Below are positions 1 to 8,759 of a stretch of DNA of 64,000 nucleotides, in pieces; the stretch's first letter is position 1, and each line of letters opens with the position of its first letter. The stretch comes from Cognatundibacterium crateris (GTDB lineage Bacteria; Pseudomonadota; Gammaproteobacteria; Burkholderiales; Burkholderiaceae_D): assembly GCF_010078235.1 (NCBI RefSeq), contig NZ_JAABOS010000001.1, positions 62,001 to 126,000 of the forward strand. The letters are read 5' to 3'. The translations under genes and the position numbers were made by a program. The notes beneath the pieces are model-generated. The model was not told the DNA's origin and did not search any database. It saw nothing but the letters and a program-made list of their open reading frames with translations.

Positions 1-178
1 TGCAAAAGTGAGATAGTTAAGGAGTTGGGCAAAGCGGTGGGGCGGTGATGTAGCGATATGTACGCTGAGCGTCAACGCTGCATATAGATAGGATAGTGGG
101 CAAGTGGAAGAGCCGGCATCAGCCAGCTCCTCCAGTCCCTCCAGTTTTTGACCGGCAGTTTATTTACTGCTATCTGCT
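1..178. other. Window edge, no supported gene
   Basis: The + strand stays open from base 1 for 15 codons to a TGA at 46-48, so it could be the last few residues of a gene lying outside the window, but nothing recognisable is encoded. The rest up to the stop of the oxidoreductase gene shows no gene and no convincing hairpin terminator. Confidence 0.2.
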
Positions 179-1204
179 TTATTCGTCCGAGACTTGCAGT
201 ATCAGTTTGCCGAAATTTTTACCTTCAAACAGCATCAGCAGGGCTTGCGGGAATTGTGCTAAGCCTTGCACGATATCTTCGCGGGTATGGAATTGTCCCT
301 GCTGCATCCAGGCGCCCATTTCAGCAACGGCTTCCGCATAGCGGCTCGCATAATCAAACACCACGATGCCCTCCATGCGTGCGCGGTTGACCAGTAAAGA
401 CAGGTAATTCGCCGGGCCTTTCACTGGCGAGGTGTTGTTGTACTGGGAGATCGCGCCGCAAATGATGATGCGTGCTTTCAGGTTGATGCGGGTCAGCACC
501 GTATCGAGAATGTCGCCGCCGACGTTGTCGAAGTAGATATCCACGCCATTCGGGCAATGTGTTTTGAGTCCTTCTTTGACTGAGCTGTTTTTATAGTCTA
601 TGCAGGCGTCAAAACCCAGTTCATTGACCACGAAATCACATTTCTCTTTGCCGCCTGCGATGCCCACCACGCGGCAGCCTTTTTGTTTGGCGACCTGGCC
701 CACGGTTTGTCCTACCGCACCGGCGGCACCTGACACCACCACGGTTTCGCCAGCCTTGGGTTGTCCGACATCGAGCAGGCCGAAATACGCGGTCATCCCC
801 GGCATACCCAGCGCATTCAGAAATTTTGGCAGCGCCGCCAGCTTGGGCGAGACCGGATAAAACGCCGCGTGTTTATCATTGGCGTCGCCTATCCAGTATT
901 CCTGCACACCGGTTCCGCCGGACACATAATCACCCGCTTTAAAACGCGGCGATTTGGAGGCGACCACCTGGCCGATGCCGCCCGCACGCATGACTTCACC
1001 GATCGCAACCGGGCGTATATAGGATTTACCTTCATTCATCCAGCCACGCATGGCCGGGTCCAGCGACAGGTAAATGGTTCTGACCAGGATTTCGCCGTCC
1101 TGCAAGTCGCGCAGCGGCTCTTCGGTGAATTGCCAGTCGCTGGCTTGTGGTAAGCCGACCGGGCGGGCTGCCAGGCGGATTTGGTGGTTGATGCTTGCGT
1201 TCAT
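179..1204 (-). CDS. NADP-dependent oxidoreductase, MDR superfamily (CurA/prostaglandin-reductase-like)
   Basis: A 341-residue soluble zinc-independent medium-chain dehydrogenase/reductase. Members of this family reduce the C=C bond of alpha,beta-unsaturated carbonyls with NADPH (for example E. coli CurA, plant double-bond reductases). An N-terminal GroES-like half carries the family-typical stretch LSLDPAMRGWMNEGKSY near residues 47-63. The nucleotide-binding motif VSGAAGAVGQTVGQ lies near 157-170, and the substrate-side motif YFDNVGGDILD follows. No structural-zinc cysteine cluster is seen, as expected for this subgroup. The gene stands alone, reading away from purU. Upstream at 1310-1317 is a short perfect palindrome that could be an operator. 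Physiological substrate unknown; probably detoxifies reactive enals/enones (inference from family). Confidence 0.9.
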   Translation of the reverse strand: MNASINHQIRLAARPVGLPQASDWQFTEEPLRDLQDGEILVRTIYLSLDPAMRGWMNEGKSYIRPVAIGEVMRAGGIGQVVASKSPRFKAGDYVSGGTGVQEYWIGDANDKHAAFYPVSPKLAALPKFLNALGMPGMTAYFGLLDVGQPKAGETVVVSGAAGAVGQTVGQVAKQKGCRVVGIAGGKEKCDFVVNELGFDACIDYKNSSVKEGLKTHCPNGVDIYFDNVGGDILDTVLTRINLKARIIICGAISQYNNTSPVKGPANYLSLLVNRARMEGIVVFDYASRYAEAVAEMGAWMQQGQFHTREDIVQGLAQFPQALLMLFEGKNFGKLILQVSDE

Positions 1205-1309
1205 GTCGTCTCCGTTTTTTTAGGGGGGGATATCAGCGTGCACGCGCGGTGCGGGGGGAATCTCTTTTTTGTCGCCGCACACAATATACATCAAATCAGA
1301 ATAAATAGA

Positions 1310-1317
1310 ACGATCGT
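1310..1317. promoter_or_regulatory. Short palindrome upstream of the oxidoreductase, possible TetR-type operator
   Basis: ACGATCGT is a perfect 8-bp palindrome inside a longer imperfect one (GAACGATCGTAC), about 105 bases upstream of the oxidoreductase start in an AT-rich intergenic stretch. TetR-family regulators often control enone reductases through such palindromes, but no regulator gene is adjacent. Speculative. Confidence 0.2.
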
Positions 1318-1489
1318 ACTTTTTAAATTTTTTTGATGAATCTGGATTTTCTCAGTGCCGCTGGCCTTGCCCGGTCTGAATAAAAACGCGTTCTCATGCG
1401 ACAATGCACACTGCGCTGTTTGCAGCATTATCCGAATATTATTTGAAAACCCTATTCGTCAGAATAGCTGAACCAACGAAAAAACGAAA

Positions 1490-2362
1490 ATGAGTCAAAA
1501 ACCTGAATTTATCCTGACCTTGTCCTGTCCCGATCAGCGCGGCATCGTGCATCGCGTATCCGGCTTACTGAGCCAATATGCATGCAATATCATTGACTCA
1601 GCCCAGTTCGGCGATGCACAATCCGCCAGCTTCTTTATGCGCGTGCATTTTGCAGCAGAGGATGACAGCGCGAGTCATACGGTATTGCATGCGGCATTTG
1701 CCGGACTGGCGCAGGAACTGGGCATGGAATGGCAGTTACATGACGCGCATCATAAGCCGCGTGTGATGATACTGGTGTCACGCATAGGTCACTGCCTGAA
1801 TGATTTATTGTTCCGCCATAAAAGCGGTTTGCTGCCGGTAGATATACGTGCCATCGTGTCGAATCATCCGGATTTTTACCAACTGGCCGCCAGCTATAAC
1901 ATTCCTTTCCATCATTTGCCCTTAGCAGCCGGGGCGCCGGAAGGTCTCAAGCGCGCGCAGGAGAAAAAGATCCTGGAAATCGCTGAAGCGCAGGATGTGG
2001 AGCTGGTCGTGCTGGCGCGTTACATGCAGATACTGTCACAGCAGATGTGTGAGGATCTGAAAGGCCGCGCCATTAATATCCATCATTCTTTCCTGCCCAG
2101 CTTTAAAGGCGCGAAACCGTATTACCAGGCGCACGAACGCGGCGTGAAGCTGATCGGCGCGACCGCGCATTTTGTGACCAGTGATCTGGATGAAGGTCCG
2201 ATTATTGAGCAGGACGTGGCGCGGGTTGATCATGCGATGGGGCCGGAAGAACTCACCGCAATCGGGCGCGATGTGGAATGCGTAGTTCTGGCACGCGCAG
2301 TCAAGTGCTTTGTGGAGCACAGAATTTTAGTTAACGGACATAAGACAGTCGTATTCAAATAA
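1490..2362 (+). CDS. purU: Formyltetrahydrofolate deformylase
   Basis: A 290-residue cytosolic enzyme that hydrolyses 10-formyl-THF to THF and formate. It balances one-carbon pools and supplies formate to PurT. An N-terminal ACT domain (about residues 6-85, starting LTLSCPDQRGIVHRVSG) is followed by a formyltransferase-like catalytic domain with VVLARYMQILS, the NIHHSFLPSFKGAKPY segment and the catalytic Asp in DEGPIIEQDV. Length matches PurU (about 280-290). The ATG at 1490 is the only start compatible with the ACT domain. Its stop overlaps the yaeQ start by one base (TAATG), so the two are almost certainly cotranscribed and translationally coupled. Confidence 0.97.
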   Translation: MSQKPEFILTLSCPDQRGIVHRVSGLLSQYACNIIDSAQFGDAQSASFFMRVHFAAEDDSASHTVLHAAFAGLAQELGMEWQLHDAHHKPRVMILVSRIGHCLNDLLFRHKSGLLPVDIRAIVSNHPDFYQLAASYNIPFHHLPLAAGAPEGLKRAQEKKILEIAEAQDVELVVLARYMQILSQQMCEDLKGRAINIHHSFLPSFKGAKPYYQAHERGVKLIGATAHFVTSDLDEGPIIEQDVARVDHAMGPEELTAIGRDVECVVLARAVKCFVEHRILVNGHKTVVFK

Positions 2363-2904
2363 TGGCATTAAAATCGATCATTTATAAAGCAGAACTCAAT
2401 ATTTCTGATATGGACCGCGGCTACTACGCGGATCACAACCTGACCATCGCAAGACATCCGTCGGAAACCGATGAACGCATGATGGTGCGGGTCTTAGCTT
2501 TCGCTATTCATGCCGCAGAAAGGCTGGAATTCGGCAAAGGGATTTCGGATACAGAAGAACCCGATTTATGGGAAAAAGACTATACCGATGCGATCCAGAC
2601 CTGGATAGAAGTCGGCCAGCCGGATGACCGCCGCTTGTTAAAGGCTTGCGGCCGTTCTGATAAGGTGTATGTATACAGCTATGCCAGTGCCAGTGATGTC
2701 TGGTGGAAGCAGATGAATAGCCGCTTAGACCGCGCGAAAAATCTGTGCGTCAGAAATATCCCGTCCGAACAAAGTCAGGCACTGGAAAAACTGGCACAAC
2801 GCACCATGCAATTGCAATGCACGATACAGGATGGTCAAATCTGGCTGTCAGCCGGTGAGGTATCGGTACAGATCGATGTGGAAACGCTGAAAGACTTTAG
2901 CTGA
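2362..2904 (+). CDS. yaeQ: YaeQ family protein
   Basis: A 180-residue member of the YaeQ family, a conserved proteobacterial protein with a PD-(D/E)XK nuclease-like fold, known in E. coli for genetic suppression of rfaH defects; its biochemical activity is not settled. The N-terminus ALKSIIYKAELNISDMDRGY and the central GISDTEEPDLWEKDYT are characteristic of the family, and size is as expected. It starts on the last base of the purU stop, so it depends on purU translation. There is no obvious functional link between the two. Confidence 0.93.
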   Translation: MALKSIIYKAELNISDMDRGYYADHNLTIARHPSETDERMMVRVLAFAIHAAERLEFGKGISDTEEPDLWEKDYTDAIQTWIEVGQPDDRRLLKACGRSDKVYVYSYASASDVWWKQMNSRLDRAKNLCVRNIPSEQSQALEKLAQRTMQLQCTIQDGQIWLSAGEVSVQIDVETLKDFS

Positions 2905-3043
2905 TCCTATGTGTACATGCTGGCCAGCCAGACAGCATGGAGCACATGTGCTCATCCTGTTCTTGCTGGGCCTGGCGTATCTTGCTTTGAATCTTTTTGC
3001 CCGATGCAGTCAGTTTGAGCGGCAGTTTTCTGGCAGTACTCAA

Positions 3044-3745
3044 TTATGTGCGCTCTGCCCACTGTAAGGGAAAGGGCAGTGAGGCTGCACTCATTTCAAG
3101 ATGCAGAATTCGCCTTTGCTGGCATAGTCGGGATTTATCTGACGCATGCAGTAGTAAAGGCCGCATCAGTAGTACATCGCCAGCCTGCAGCTCGCAGTAG
3201 TGACTTTGGTCAGCTGCGCTGCGCTGGCTGATTTCTTCCAGCGTCAATTTTCCTGCCTGATGACTGCCGGGGATCACCTTCAGTGCGCCATTATCCCGGT
3301 CGCTATCGTCAAGTGCGAAGCGCCAGGTCAGCATACTATTGAGGATATCTGCCGGTGGCTCCACATGAAAAATACCATTTTTCTGCGTCCATTTTTGATA
3401 TTCACTCAATCTGGCTGAAGAAGTATTGACGCAAATAGTTTTATCCTGGTGCCAGGGAACCAGCCAGTTGTGTGCTGCATTTTTATTGAAAAACAGACCG
3501 CGTACCGTGCTCGCTGCGCTCAGGTCTAGCGCGTTAAGCACGGTATTCATTGCTGAAACCGGAAGCGCAGCCTGAATTGCCGGATACTGTTGCAGTACTT
3601 GTCTGACGCCATACTGTGCCTGAACCGGTGTGCAGGCGGAACCCAAGGCTTCAAGTTCGGCAGAGTTCAGGAATTTCCTGAGAATGAAGTAGCCATTTGC
3701 ATGCAATTCCGTTTGCATGTTGGACGAGCAGTGCTGAGAAATCAT
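3044..3745 (-). CDS. Phytanoyl-CoA dioxygenase (PhyH) family protein
   Basis: A 233-residue member of the Fe(II)/2-oxoglutarate-dependent PhyH oxygenase family. The iron-binding triad is visible: the HxD pair in LVPWHQDKTICVN and the distal His in RPLLLHASDKS, with an Arg shortly after (RRILHLEM) that would bind the 2-oxoglutarate carboxylate. The motif GALKVIPGSHQAG is typical of PhyH hydroxylases. These enzymes hydroxylate small molecules; the substrate cannot be told from sequence. Monocistronic or cotranscribed with nothing obvious: the upstream esterase gene is 66 bases away on the same strand, so they might share a transcript. Confidence 0.85.
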   Translation of the reverse strand: MISQHCSSNMQTELHANGYFILRKFLNSAELEALGSACTPVQAQYGVRQVLQQYPAIQAALPVSAMNTVLNALDLSAASTVRGLFFNKNAAHNWLVPWHQDKTICVNTSSARLSEYQKWTQKNGIFHVEPPADILNSMLTWRFALDDSDRDNGALKVIPGSHQAGKLTLEEISQRSAADQSHYCELQAGDVLLMRPLLLHASDKSRLCQQRRILHLEMSAASLPFPLQWAERT

Positions 3746-3811
3746 GTCTGAAGTGAAGTGCAGATAAGCACAAAGCGTCCGTGGAAGCCTTGCGCATATC
3801 CGTTAATCAGC

Positions 3812-4483
3812 TCAGTCTGCCAATACCTTGGTCAGCCAGTTGCCGATATCGACGATTTCTTCCGCGCAGACGGAGTGAGGCATCGGGTAGGTATGCCATT
3901 CTATCTGGTAGCCGCATTGTTCCAGTAACTGACGCGATTGCTCTGCGCGCTGCAGAGGGATCACGGGATCAGCCACGCCATGCACCAGGAATATCGGTGT
4001 ATTCTGGTTAGCAGGATGACGCTCGGCAGCGATGTGTTCGCTGAGTGGTACATAGCCGGACAGGCACAGCATGCCGCCCAGTTGCTGCGGGTAGCGCAAG
4101 CCGGTTTGCAAAGTCATGGCGCAGCCTTGGGAGAAACCAGCCAGGATGATGCGATGTGCAGGTATGCCGCGCTCGATTTCTCTGCCGATCAGTTTTTCTA
4201 TTTCCCCTTGTGACTGACGCAGGCCAGCTTCATCTTCACGTCTGGCGATGTCGGTGCCCAGTATGTCGTACCAGGCGCGCATGACGTAGCCGCCGTTAAT
4301 GGTGACCGGCATGGTTGGCGCATTCGGAAACACAAAGCGGATAGGCGGACAGGCGCGTAAATCCAGCTCTTTGACGATAGGGACGAAATCATTGGCGTCC
4401 GCACCCAGTCCATGCATCCAGATGATGGAGGCAGTTGCTTGCGGGGCGCTTTCCAGTTCTATGGTGGTCAGGTATTGGCTCAT
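3812..4483 (-). CDS. Carboxylesterase / acyl-protein thioesterase-like alpha/beta hydrolase
   Basis: A 223-residue cytosolic alpha/beta hydrolase of the Abhydrolase_2 family (phospholipase/carboxylesterase; bacterial EstB, eukaryotic acyl-protein thioesterase). The early IIWMHGLGADANDF is the oxyanion-hole HGLG motif, the nucleophile elbow is GFSQGC, the catalytic Asp is in HGVADPVIP and the His is in YPMPHSVC. Length is right for the family (about 220). Hydrolyses short-chain esters; the natural substrate is unknown. The ATG at 4483 fits the conserved N-terminus. Confidence 0.93.
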   Translation of the reverse strand: MSQYLTTIELESAPQATASIIWMHGLGADANDFVPIVKELDLRACPPIRFVFPNAPTMPVTINGGYVMRAWYDILGTDIARREDEAGLRQSQGEIEKLIGREIERGIPAHRIILAGFSQGCAMTLQTGLRYPQQLGGMLCLSGYVPLSEHIAAERHPANQNTPIFLVHGVADPVIPLQRAEQSRQLLEQCGYQIEWHTYPMPHSVCAEEIVDIGNWLTKVLAD

Positions 4484-4551
4484 GACAGACTGATGCTCAG
4501 GTTAAGTGTTAACGCGGTGTTGGGTATTGAAGCGGTGCTTACTATGCCGTT

Positions 4552-5169
4552 TCAGGCTGGGTCTGGCTGTTTGCGTATTGCTGATTTCGGGCGGAAGGCC
4601 TGACATACAGCGGCATGGGTTTCCACATACGGGCCGCCGATCAGATCGATGCAATACGGTACAGCAGCAAAGATGCCGGGCAACAGCAGCTTGCCATCCG
4701 CATCCCGTAAGCCTTCCAGAGTTTCTTTAATCGATTTGGGCTGACCCGGTAAATTCATGATCAGCGCAGCATGGCTGTCGGTTTCGCGTATTACCGCGAC
4801 CTGACGTGACAGGATGGCTGTCGGCACAAAGCGCAGACTGATCTGACGCATTTGCTCGCCAAAGCCAGGCATTTCTTTGGTGCCCACCGCCAGTGTCGCT
4901 TCCGGCGTCACATCGCGCCGCGAAGGGCCAGTGCCACCGGTCGTGACCACCAGATCGCAATGCGCGTGGTCGACCAGTTCTGTCAGTGCTGCTTCGATCG
5001 CGCTGCGCTCGTCAGGAATCAGACGGGTTTCCAGATGCCAGGGCGTGGCCAGTGCCTGACTAAACCAGTCCTGCAAAGCGGGTAAGCCCTGATCCTGATA
5101 AATACCGGCCGAAGCACGGTCTGATACTGAGACCAGACCGATACGTAGAGCGCGTTCGGTATCACTCAT
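4552..5169 (-). CDS. mog: Molybdopterin adenylyltransferase
   Basis: A 205-residue enzyme that adenylylates molybdopterin before molybdate insertion in molybdenum-cofactor synthesis. Visible MoCF-domain features are LRIGLVSVSDRASAGIYQDQ at the N-terminus, DLVVTTGGTGPSRRDVTPEAT in the centre (split: VVTTGGTGPS is the MPT-binding loop) and MNLPGQPKSI. A longer reading frame exists upstream, but the ATG at 5169 (protein beginning MSDTERALRIG) matches the family and overlaps the darP stop by 8 bases (GATGAGTGA). mog and darP therefore form a coupled operon, an arrangement common in Betaproteobacteria. Confidence 0.95.
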   Translation of the reverse strand: MSDTERALRIGLVSVSDRASAGIYQDQGLPALQDWFSQALATPWHLETRLIPDERSAIEAALTELVDHAHCDLVVTTGGTGPSRRDVTPEATLAVGTKEMPGFGEQMRQISLRFVPTAILSRQVAVIRETDSHAALIMNLPGQPKSIKETLEGLRDADGKLLLPGIFAAVPYCIDLIGGPYVETHAAVCQAFRPKSAIRKQPDPA

Positions 5170-5764
5170 CGAAGGCTTCGTCCTCAGCATCTTCTTCATC
5201 GGCCTCGTCCTGCGCGCCAGCTGGTTTTTTGCTGATCTGTTTCAGGATCTGGAAGATTTCGCGATAGGCTTTCGGTGCTTTGTTCTCAGCCTGCTCTTTA
5301 CGCGCATTGCGGATCATGGTGCGTAACTGCTGCACATCCAGTTCCGGATGCTCAGCCAGCAATTCTGTGAGCGCATTGTCATCGGCCAGCAATTTGTCGC
5401 GGCGGCGTTCCAGTGCATGCATCGCTGCAGTCTCGGATTTGGATGCGCCTTTCCAGCTATCGATGGTTTTCTGTATCAGCGCGACTTCTTCTTCATCAAG
5501 CGTGCGCATTTTTTTGCCGACATATTGCATCTGGCGGCGGCGGCCTTCGTGGTTCTTGATTTGCTGGCATTCCAGAATCGCGTCGCGCACGTCTTCTGGC
5601 ATAGGAACGCGTTTGACACGGTCACGCGGCTGTTCAACCAGTTCTTCTCCCAGTTTTTGCAAGGCGGTCATCTCGCGCTTGAGCTGGGATTTTGATGGAC
5701 GTTCGTACTCTTGTTCGAACTCGTTGGATTGGTAGCCACATGAGCCACGGTTTGGATTTGGCAT
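5162..5764 (-). CDS. darP: Dual-action ribosomal maturation protein DarP (YjgA)
   Basis: A 200-residue highly charged, helix-rich protein of the DUF615/YjgA family. E. coli YjgA associates with late 50S ribosomal intermediates and assists assembly. The RPSKSQLKREMTALQKLGE start region, EDVRDAILECQQIKNHEGRR and the RREKLL-type segment ALERRRDKLL are family hallmarks. The C-terminus is very acidic (DEADEEDAEDEAFDE). It overlaps mog downstream and diverges from pmbA upstream. The darP/pmbA divergent pair is widely conserved in Beta- and Gammaproteobacteria and supports both calls. Confidence 0.95.
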   Translation of the reverse strand: MPNPNRGSCGYQSNEFEQEYERPSKSQLKREMTALQKLGEELVEQPRDRVKRVPMPEDVRDAILECQQIKNHEGRRRQMQYVGKKMRTLDEEEVALIQKTIDSWKGASKSETAAMHALERRRDKLLADDNALTELLAEHPELDVQQLRTMIRNARKEQAENKAPKAYREIFQILKQISKKPAGAQDEADEEDAEDEAFDE

Positions 5765-5968
5765 AATTCTGCGCCTTTACTGTATAAACTTTATGAAACG
5801 GCTGCTATGATACCCGTTTTAGTGGGCGCCGCGACAAAAATGCCCATTCTGGCAGCCGGGATGCAGTGGAAAAACTGCTGCACGCTGTCTGCAGTGCGCA
5901 GTTTCCGGTGTCGCATCGGCCTAAGAACTGGCAGTCCTATCCTCGTATTTATAGTAAAGAAAACGTCT

Positions 5969-7321
5969 ATGAGCAAACCCGTGTTCTCCCATTCCCAGGA
6001 TCAGTTGCGGCAGATCGCGAATGATATGTTACGTTTTGCGAAAGAAAAAGGCGCGTCGGATGCGGCGGTCGAGATCAGCGAAGGTGGCGGTCTGTCGATC
6101 AGCGTGCGCAAAGGGAAGGTAGAGACGATAGAGCTGAACCGCGATAAAGGCATAGGAATTACAGTCTATCTGGGTCAGCGTCGTGGTAATGCCAGCACTT
6201 CGGATTTTTCTGAACGTGCGCTGCGTGACACGGTGGATGCTGCCTACAATATCGCGCGCTTCACTGCCGAGGATGACTGCGCCGGTTTGCCGGATGCCGA
6301 TATGCTGGAGCTGGCACCGCGTGATCTGAAGCTGTGTTACCCGTGGCAGATCAGTGCGGAAGAAGCGATAGAAATCGCCCGGCGTACCGAAGCGGCTGCC
6401 TTTGCGGTCGATAAGCGCATCACGAATAGTGAAGGCGCCAGCGTACATGTGCAGCAGTCGCATTTTGTGGCTGCAAATTCGCGCGGTTTCATCGGTGGCT
6501 ATCCGATCTCACGCCATACCATTTCCGTAGCACCGATTGCCGGTAAGGGGGCAGCCATGCAGCGCGATGACTGGTACTCCTCACAACGTAATCCTGCCAA
6601 ATTGGCTAAGCCCGAAGAAATAGGCCGCTACGCTGCCGAGCGTGCGCTGGCGCGCCTGCACGGACGCAAGCTGACAACCCGTCAATGCCCGGTCTTGTTT
6701 GAGGCACCTTTAGCTGCAGGCATATTGGGTGCATTTGTGCAGGCTACCTCCGGTGGTGCTTTATACCGTAAATCCAGCTTCTTGCTCGATAGCCTGGGTA
6801 CGCAGATTTTCCCATCGCATATACAAGTGCTGGAAGATCCGCATGTGCCGGGTGCTGTGGGCTCGTCTCCGTTTGATGATGAGGGTGTGCGCACCAGCAA
6901 GCGTGAAGTGGTCACACAAGGCATATTGCAGGGCTATTTCCTGTCCTCGTATTCGGCGCGTAAGCTCGGGATGCAAACTACTGGTAATGCCGGTGGTTCC
7001 CATAACCTGAGCCTGCTGTCTTCGCAAACCAAACGGGGTGATCATTTTGCCGGTATGCTCAAAAAAATGGGTACCGGTTTGCTGGTGACTGAGCTGATGG
7101 GGCAAGGCGTGAATTATGTGACGGGCGATTATTCGCGTGGCGCATCTGGCTACTGGGTGGAGAACGGCGAAATCCAATATCCGGTTGAAGAAATCACGAT
7201 TGCTGGCAATATGCGCGATATGTTCCGTCAAATCGTCGCAATCGGTAATGACACACTGATCCGTGGCACCAAACAGACCGGCTCCATCCTGATTGAAAAC
7301 ATGATGGTGGCGGGGAATTAA
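5969..7321 (+). CDS. pmbA: Metalloprotease PmbA (TldE), TldD/TldE complex subunit
   Basis: A 450-residue subunit of the TldD/TldE metalloprotease, which trims microcin B17 propeptide and degrades unfolded peptides and CcdA antitoxin. In the TldD-TldE heterodimer TldD carries the zinc site; PmbA itself has no HExxxH motif, and none is seen here. C-terminal features are MQTTGNAGGSHNLSL, VTELMGQGVNYVTGDYSRGA and ENGEIQYPVEEITIAGN. An in-frame ATG lies 162 bases upstream, but the peptide it would add is not PmbA-like. The ATG at 5969, preceded by AAAGAAAA, gives the normal length. It is divergent from darP. tldD is not in the window. Confidence 0.96.
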   Translation: MSKPVFSHSQDQLRQIANDMLRFAKEKGASDAAVEISEGGGLSISVRKGKVETIELNRDKGIGITVYLGQRRGNASTSDFSERALRDTVDAAYNIARFTAEDDCAGLPDADMLELAPRDLKLCYPWQISAEEAIEIARRTEAAAFAVDKRITNSEGASVHVQQSHFVAANSRGFIGGYPISRHTISVAPIAGKGAAMQRDDWYSSQRNPAKLAKPEEIGRYAAERALARLHGRKLTTRQCPVLFEAPLAAGILGAFVQATSGGALYRKSSFLLDSLGTQIFPSHIQVLEDPHVPGAVGSSPFDDEGVRTSKREVVTQGILQGYFLSSYSARKLGMQTTGNAGGSHNLSLLSSQTKRGDHFAGMLKKMGTGLLVTELMGQGVNYVTGDYSRGASGYWVENGEIQYPVEEITIAGNMRDMFRQIVAIGNDTLIRGTKQTGSILIENMMVAGN

Positions 7322-7379
7322 GGAATTCAGGAATTAAATGCAGGGGTGCAGTCAGGCTGATTCGTGCAATGAATATACA

Positions 7380-7412
7380 CAACGGCAGGGATGAGTATCC
7401 CTGCCGTTGTTG
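7380..7412. terminator. Bidirectional hairpin terminator between pmbA and the binding-protein gene
   Basis: CAACGGCAGGGA (7380-7391) pairs perfectly with TCCCTGCCGTTG (7398-7409) around a 6-base loop, followed by a T/G-rich tail on the + strand. It lies between two convergent genes, so it probably ends transcripts from both sides. Confidence 0.75.
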
Positions 7413-7473
7413 TTTGTAGTTCAGACTGTATTGCCGATTTTGTGCTGATTTTTGTGCCGAATTTGCGCAGGTT

Positions 7474-8619
7474 TTATTTTAGTAAAACGAATTTGCCACC
7501 TTTGGCGATATTGACGATGGCTTCCTGCTGCGCATCGTAGCCGGATTCCTTGCCATCTCTGGCAGGCGCTTTGCGGAACGCAAACTTGCCAGTCGCGCCT
7601 TCATACCGAACCTGAGGCAATGCATCGCGCAAGGCGATGCGGTCTTTCGCGAGGTCACCGCTTAAGCGTATCGTTTTGAGCGCTTCCGCCACGATGTACA
7701 TCGCATCATAAGCCTGCGCTGCGAATTGATCTGGCTCACTCTTATATCTGGCGCGGTAGTCGGTCAGGAACTGCTTATTGCTGGCGGTAGCGTTTTCAGC
7801 CGACCAGGGGCTGCCCATCAGCGTGTTGTCTGCGGCATCTTTGGCTATATCAAACAGCTTAGATGAGTTAAAGCCATTACCACCGATGAAGGGTTGTCTC
7901 ATGCCCAGTGAGCGGGTTTGCAGGATGATGTTGGCGGCTTCTTCGGTCAGGCAAGAGCATACGATGGCATCGGGCGCTGAATCTTTAATTCTGTTGAGTT
8001 GCGCTTTGAAGGACAGTTCGCCTTTGCCATAGGTTTCTGTGTTGGTGACGATAACCCGTTGATCTGCCAGTGTGTTTTTGAACACATCATAGCCGCTCTT
8101 GGTGAACGCATCGTCATTGCCATAAATGATGGCGACCTTTTTAATCTGGAACTGTCTGATCGCGGCGCGTACCGTGGTCGGTAATACGTCTGCTTCTGTG
8201 ACTGAATTGCGGAAAGTGTAGGGGCCCATGGCCGTAATGCCATCAGCCGTATTGCTGGTCGCGAACACCACAGTTTTGGCCAGATTGGCGACAGGATCGG
8301 CCGCGAATGCGGAGTTAGACAGGGTAGGGCCAAACAGCATCAATACCTTATCCTGATAAATCAGTTTTTTAAAGACATTGATCGCCTCTTCTTTTTTACC
8401 CTGTTCATCGGCAACCACCAATACCAGCTTATCGCCATTGATGCCGCCTTGAGCATTGATGCTGTCGGCCGCGAGCATCAGCCCATTCCGGATCGGGCCA
8501 CCATACTTGATGGTAGGGCCGCTTAAGGCGGCAGCAAGGCCAATGCGGATGTCGGCTGCCTGCGCCAGTAATGGGGACAGGGCAAAGAGTGCGGCAAAAA
8601 ACTTAAACTGCTGCGACAT
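7474..8619 (-). CDS. Periplasmic ABC-transporter substrate-binding protein, LivJ/LivK type
   Basis: A 381-residue exported type-I periplasmic binding protein (Peripla_BP_6 family), normally capturing branched-chain amino acids, amides or small organic acids for ABC uptake. A signal peptide (residues 1-21, ending LSPLLAQA) is followed by IRIGLAAALSGPTIKYGGP, the family's conserved start, and by TAFxxQGGINGDKL-like sequence (INAQGGINGDKLVLVVADEQ). No permease or ATPase gene lies nearby, so it must use components encoded elsewhere or act as a sensor. It reads towards pmbA, with a shared terminator between them. Ligand unknown. Confidence 0.9.
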   Translation of the reverse strand: MSQQFKFFAALFALSPLLAQAADIRIGLAAALSGPTIKYGGPIRNGLMLAADSINAQGGINGDKLVLVVADEQGKKEEAINVFKKLIYQDKVLMLFGPTLSNSAFAADPVANLAKTVVFATSNTADGITAMGPYTFRNSVTEADVLPTTVRAAIRQFQIKKVAIIYGNDDAFTKSGYDVFKNTLADQRVIVTNTETYGKGELSFKAQLNRIKDSAPDAIVCSCLTEEAANIILQTRSLGMRQPFIGGNGFNSSKLFDIAKDAADNTLMGSPWSAENATASNKQFLTDYRARYKSEPDQFAAQAYDAMYIVAEALKTIRLSGDLAKDRIALRDALPQVRYEGATGKFAFRKAPARDGKESGYDAQQEAIVNIAKGGKFVLLK

Positions 8620-8730
8620 TGTATCTCCGGACGCTTTTAATCATTGTCAGCAGATTGTATGGTGTAGCTCAACTATCAGCAATCAGGAACGCGACTCCTG
8701 TTGTCGATGAGTGCCTGGGATGACGCTAAG

Positions 8731-8752
8731 TGGTCCGCGCGAACGCGGACCA
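8731..8752. terminator. GC-rich hairpin downstream of argH
   Basis: TGGTCCGCG and CGCGGACCA form a perfect 9-bp stem with a CGAA tetraloop, 7 bases beyond the argH stop. No T-run follows on the argH strand, so it may be a weak terminator or a 3'-end stabilising hairpin. Confidence 0.5.
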
Positions 8753-8759
8753 GGGCACA

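Noticed and set aside
5807-5968. N-terminal extension of pmbA
   Set aside because: The added 54 residues are Cys/Arg-rich and not PmbA-like; the ATG at 5969 gives the normal length.
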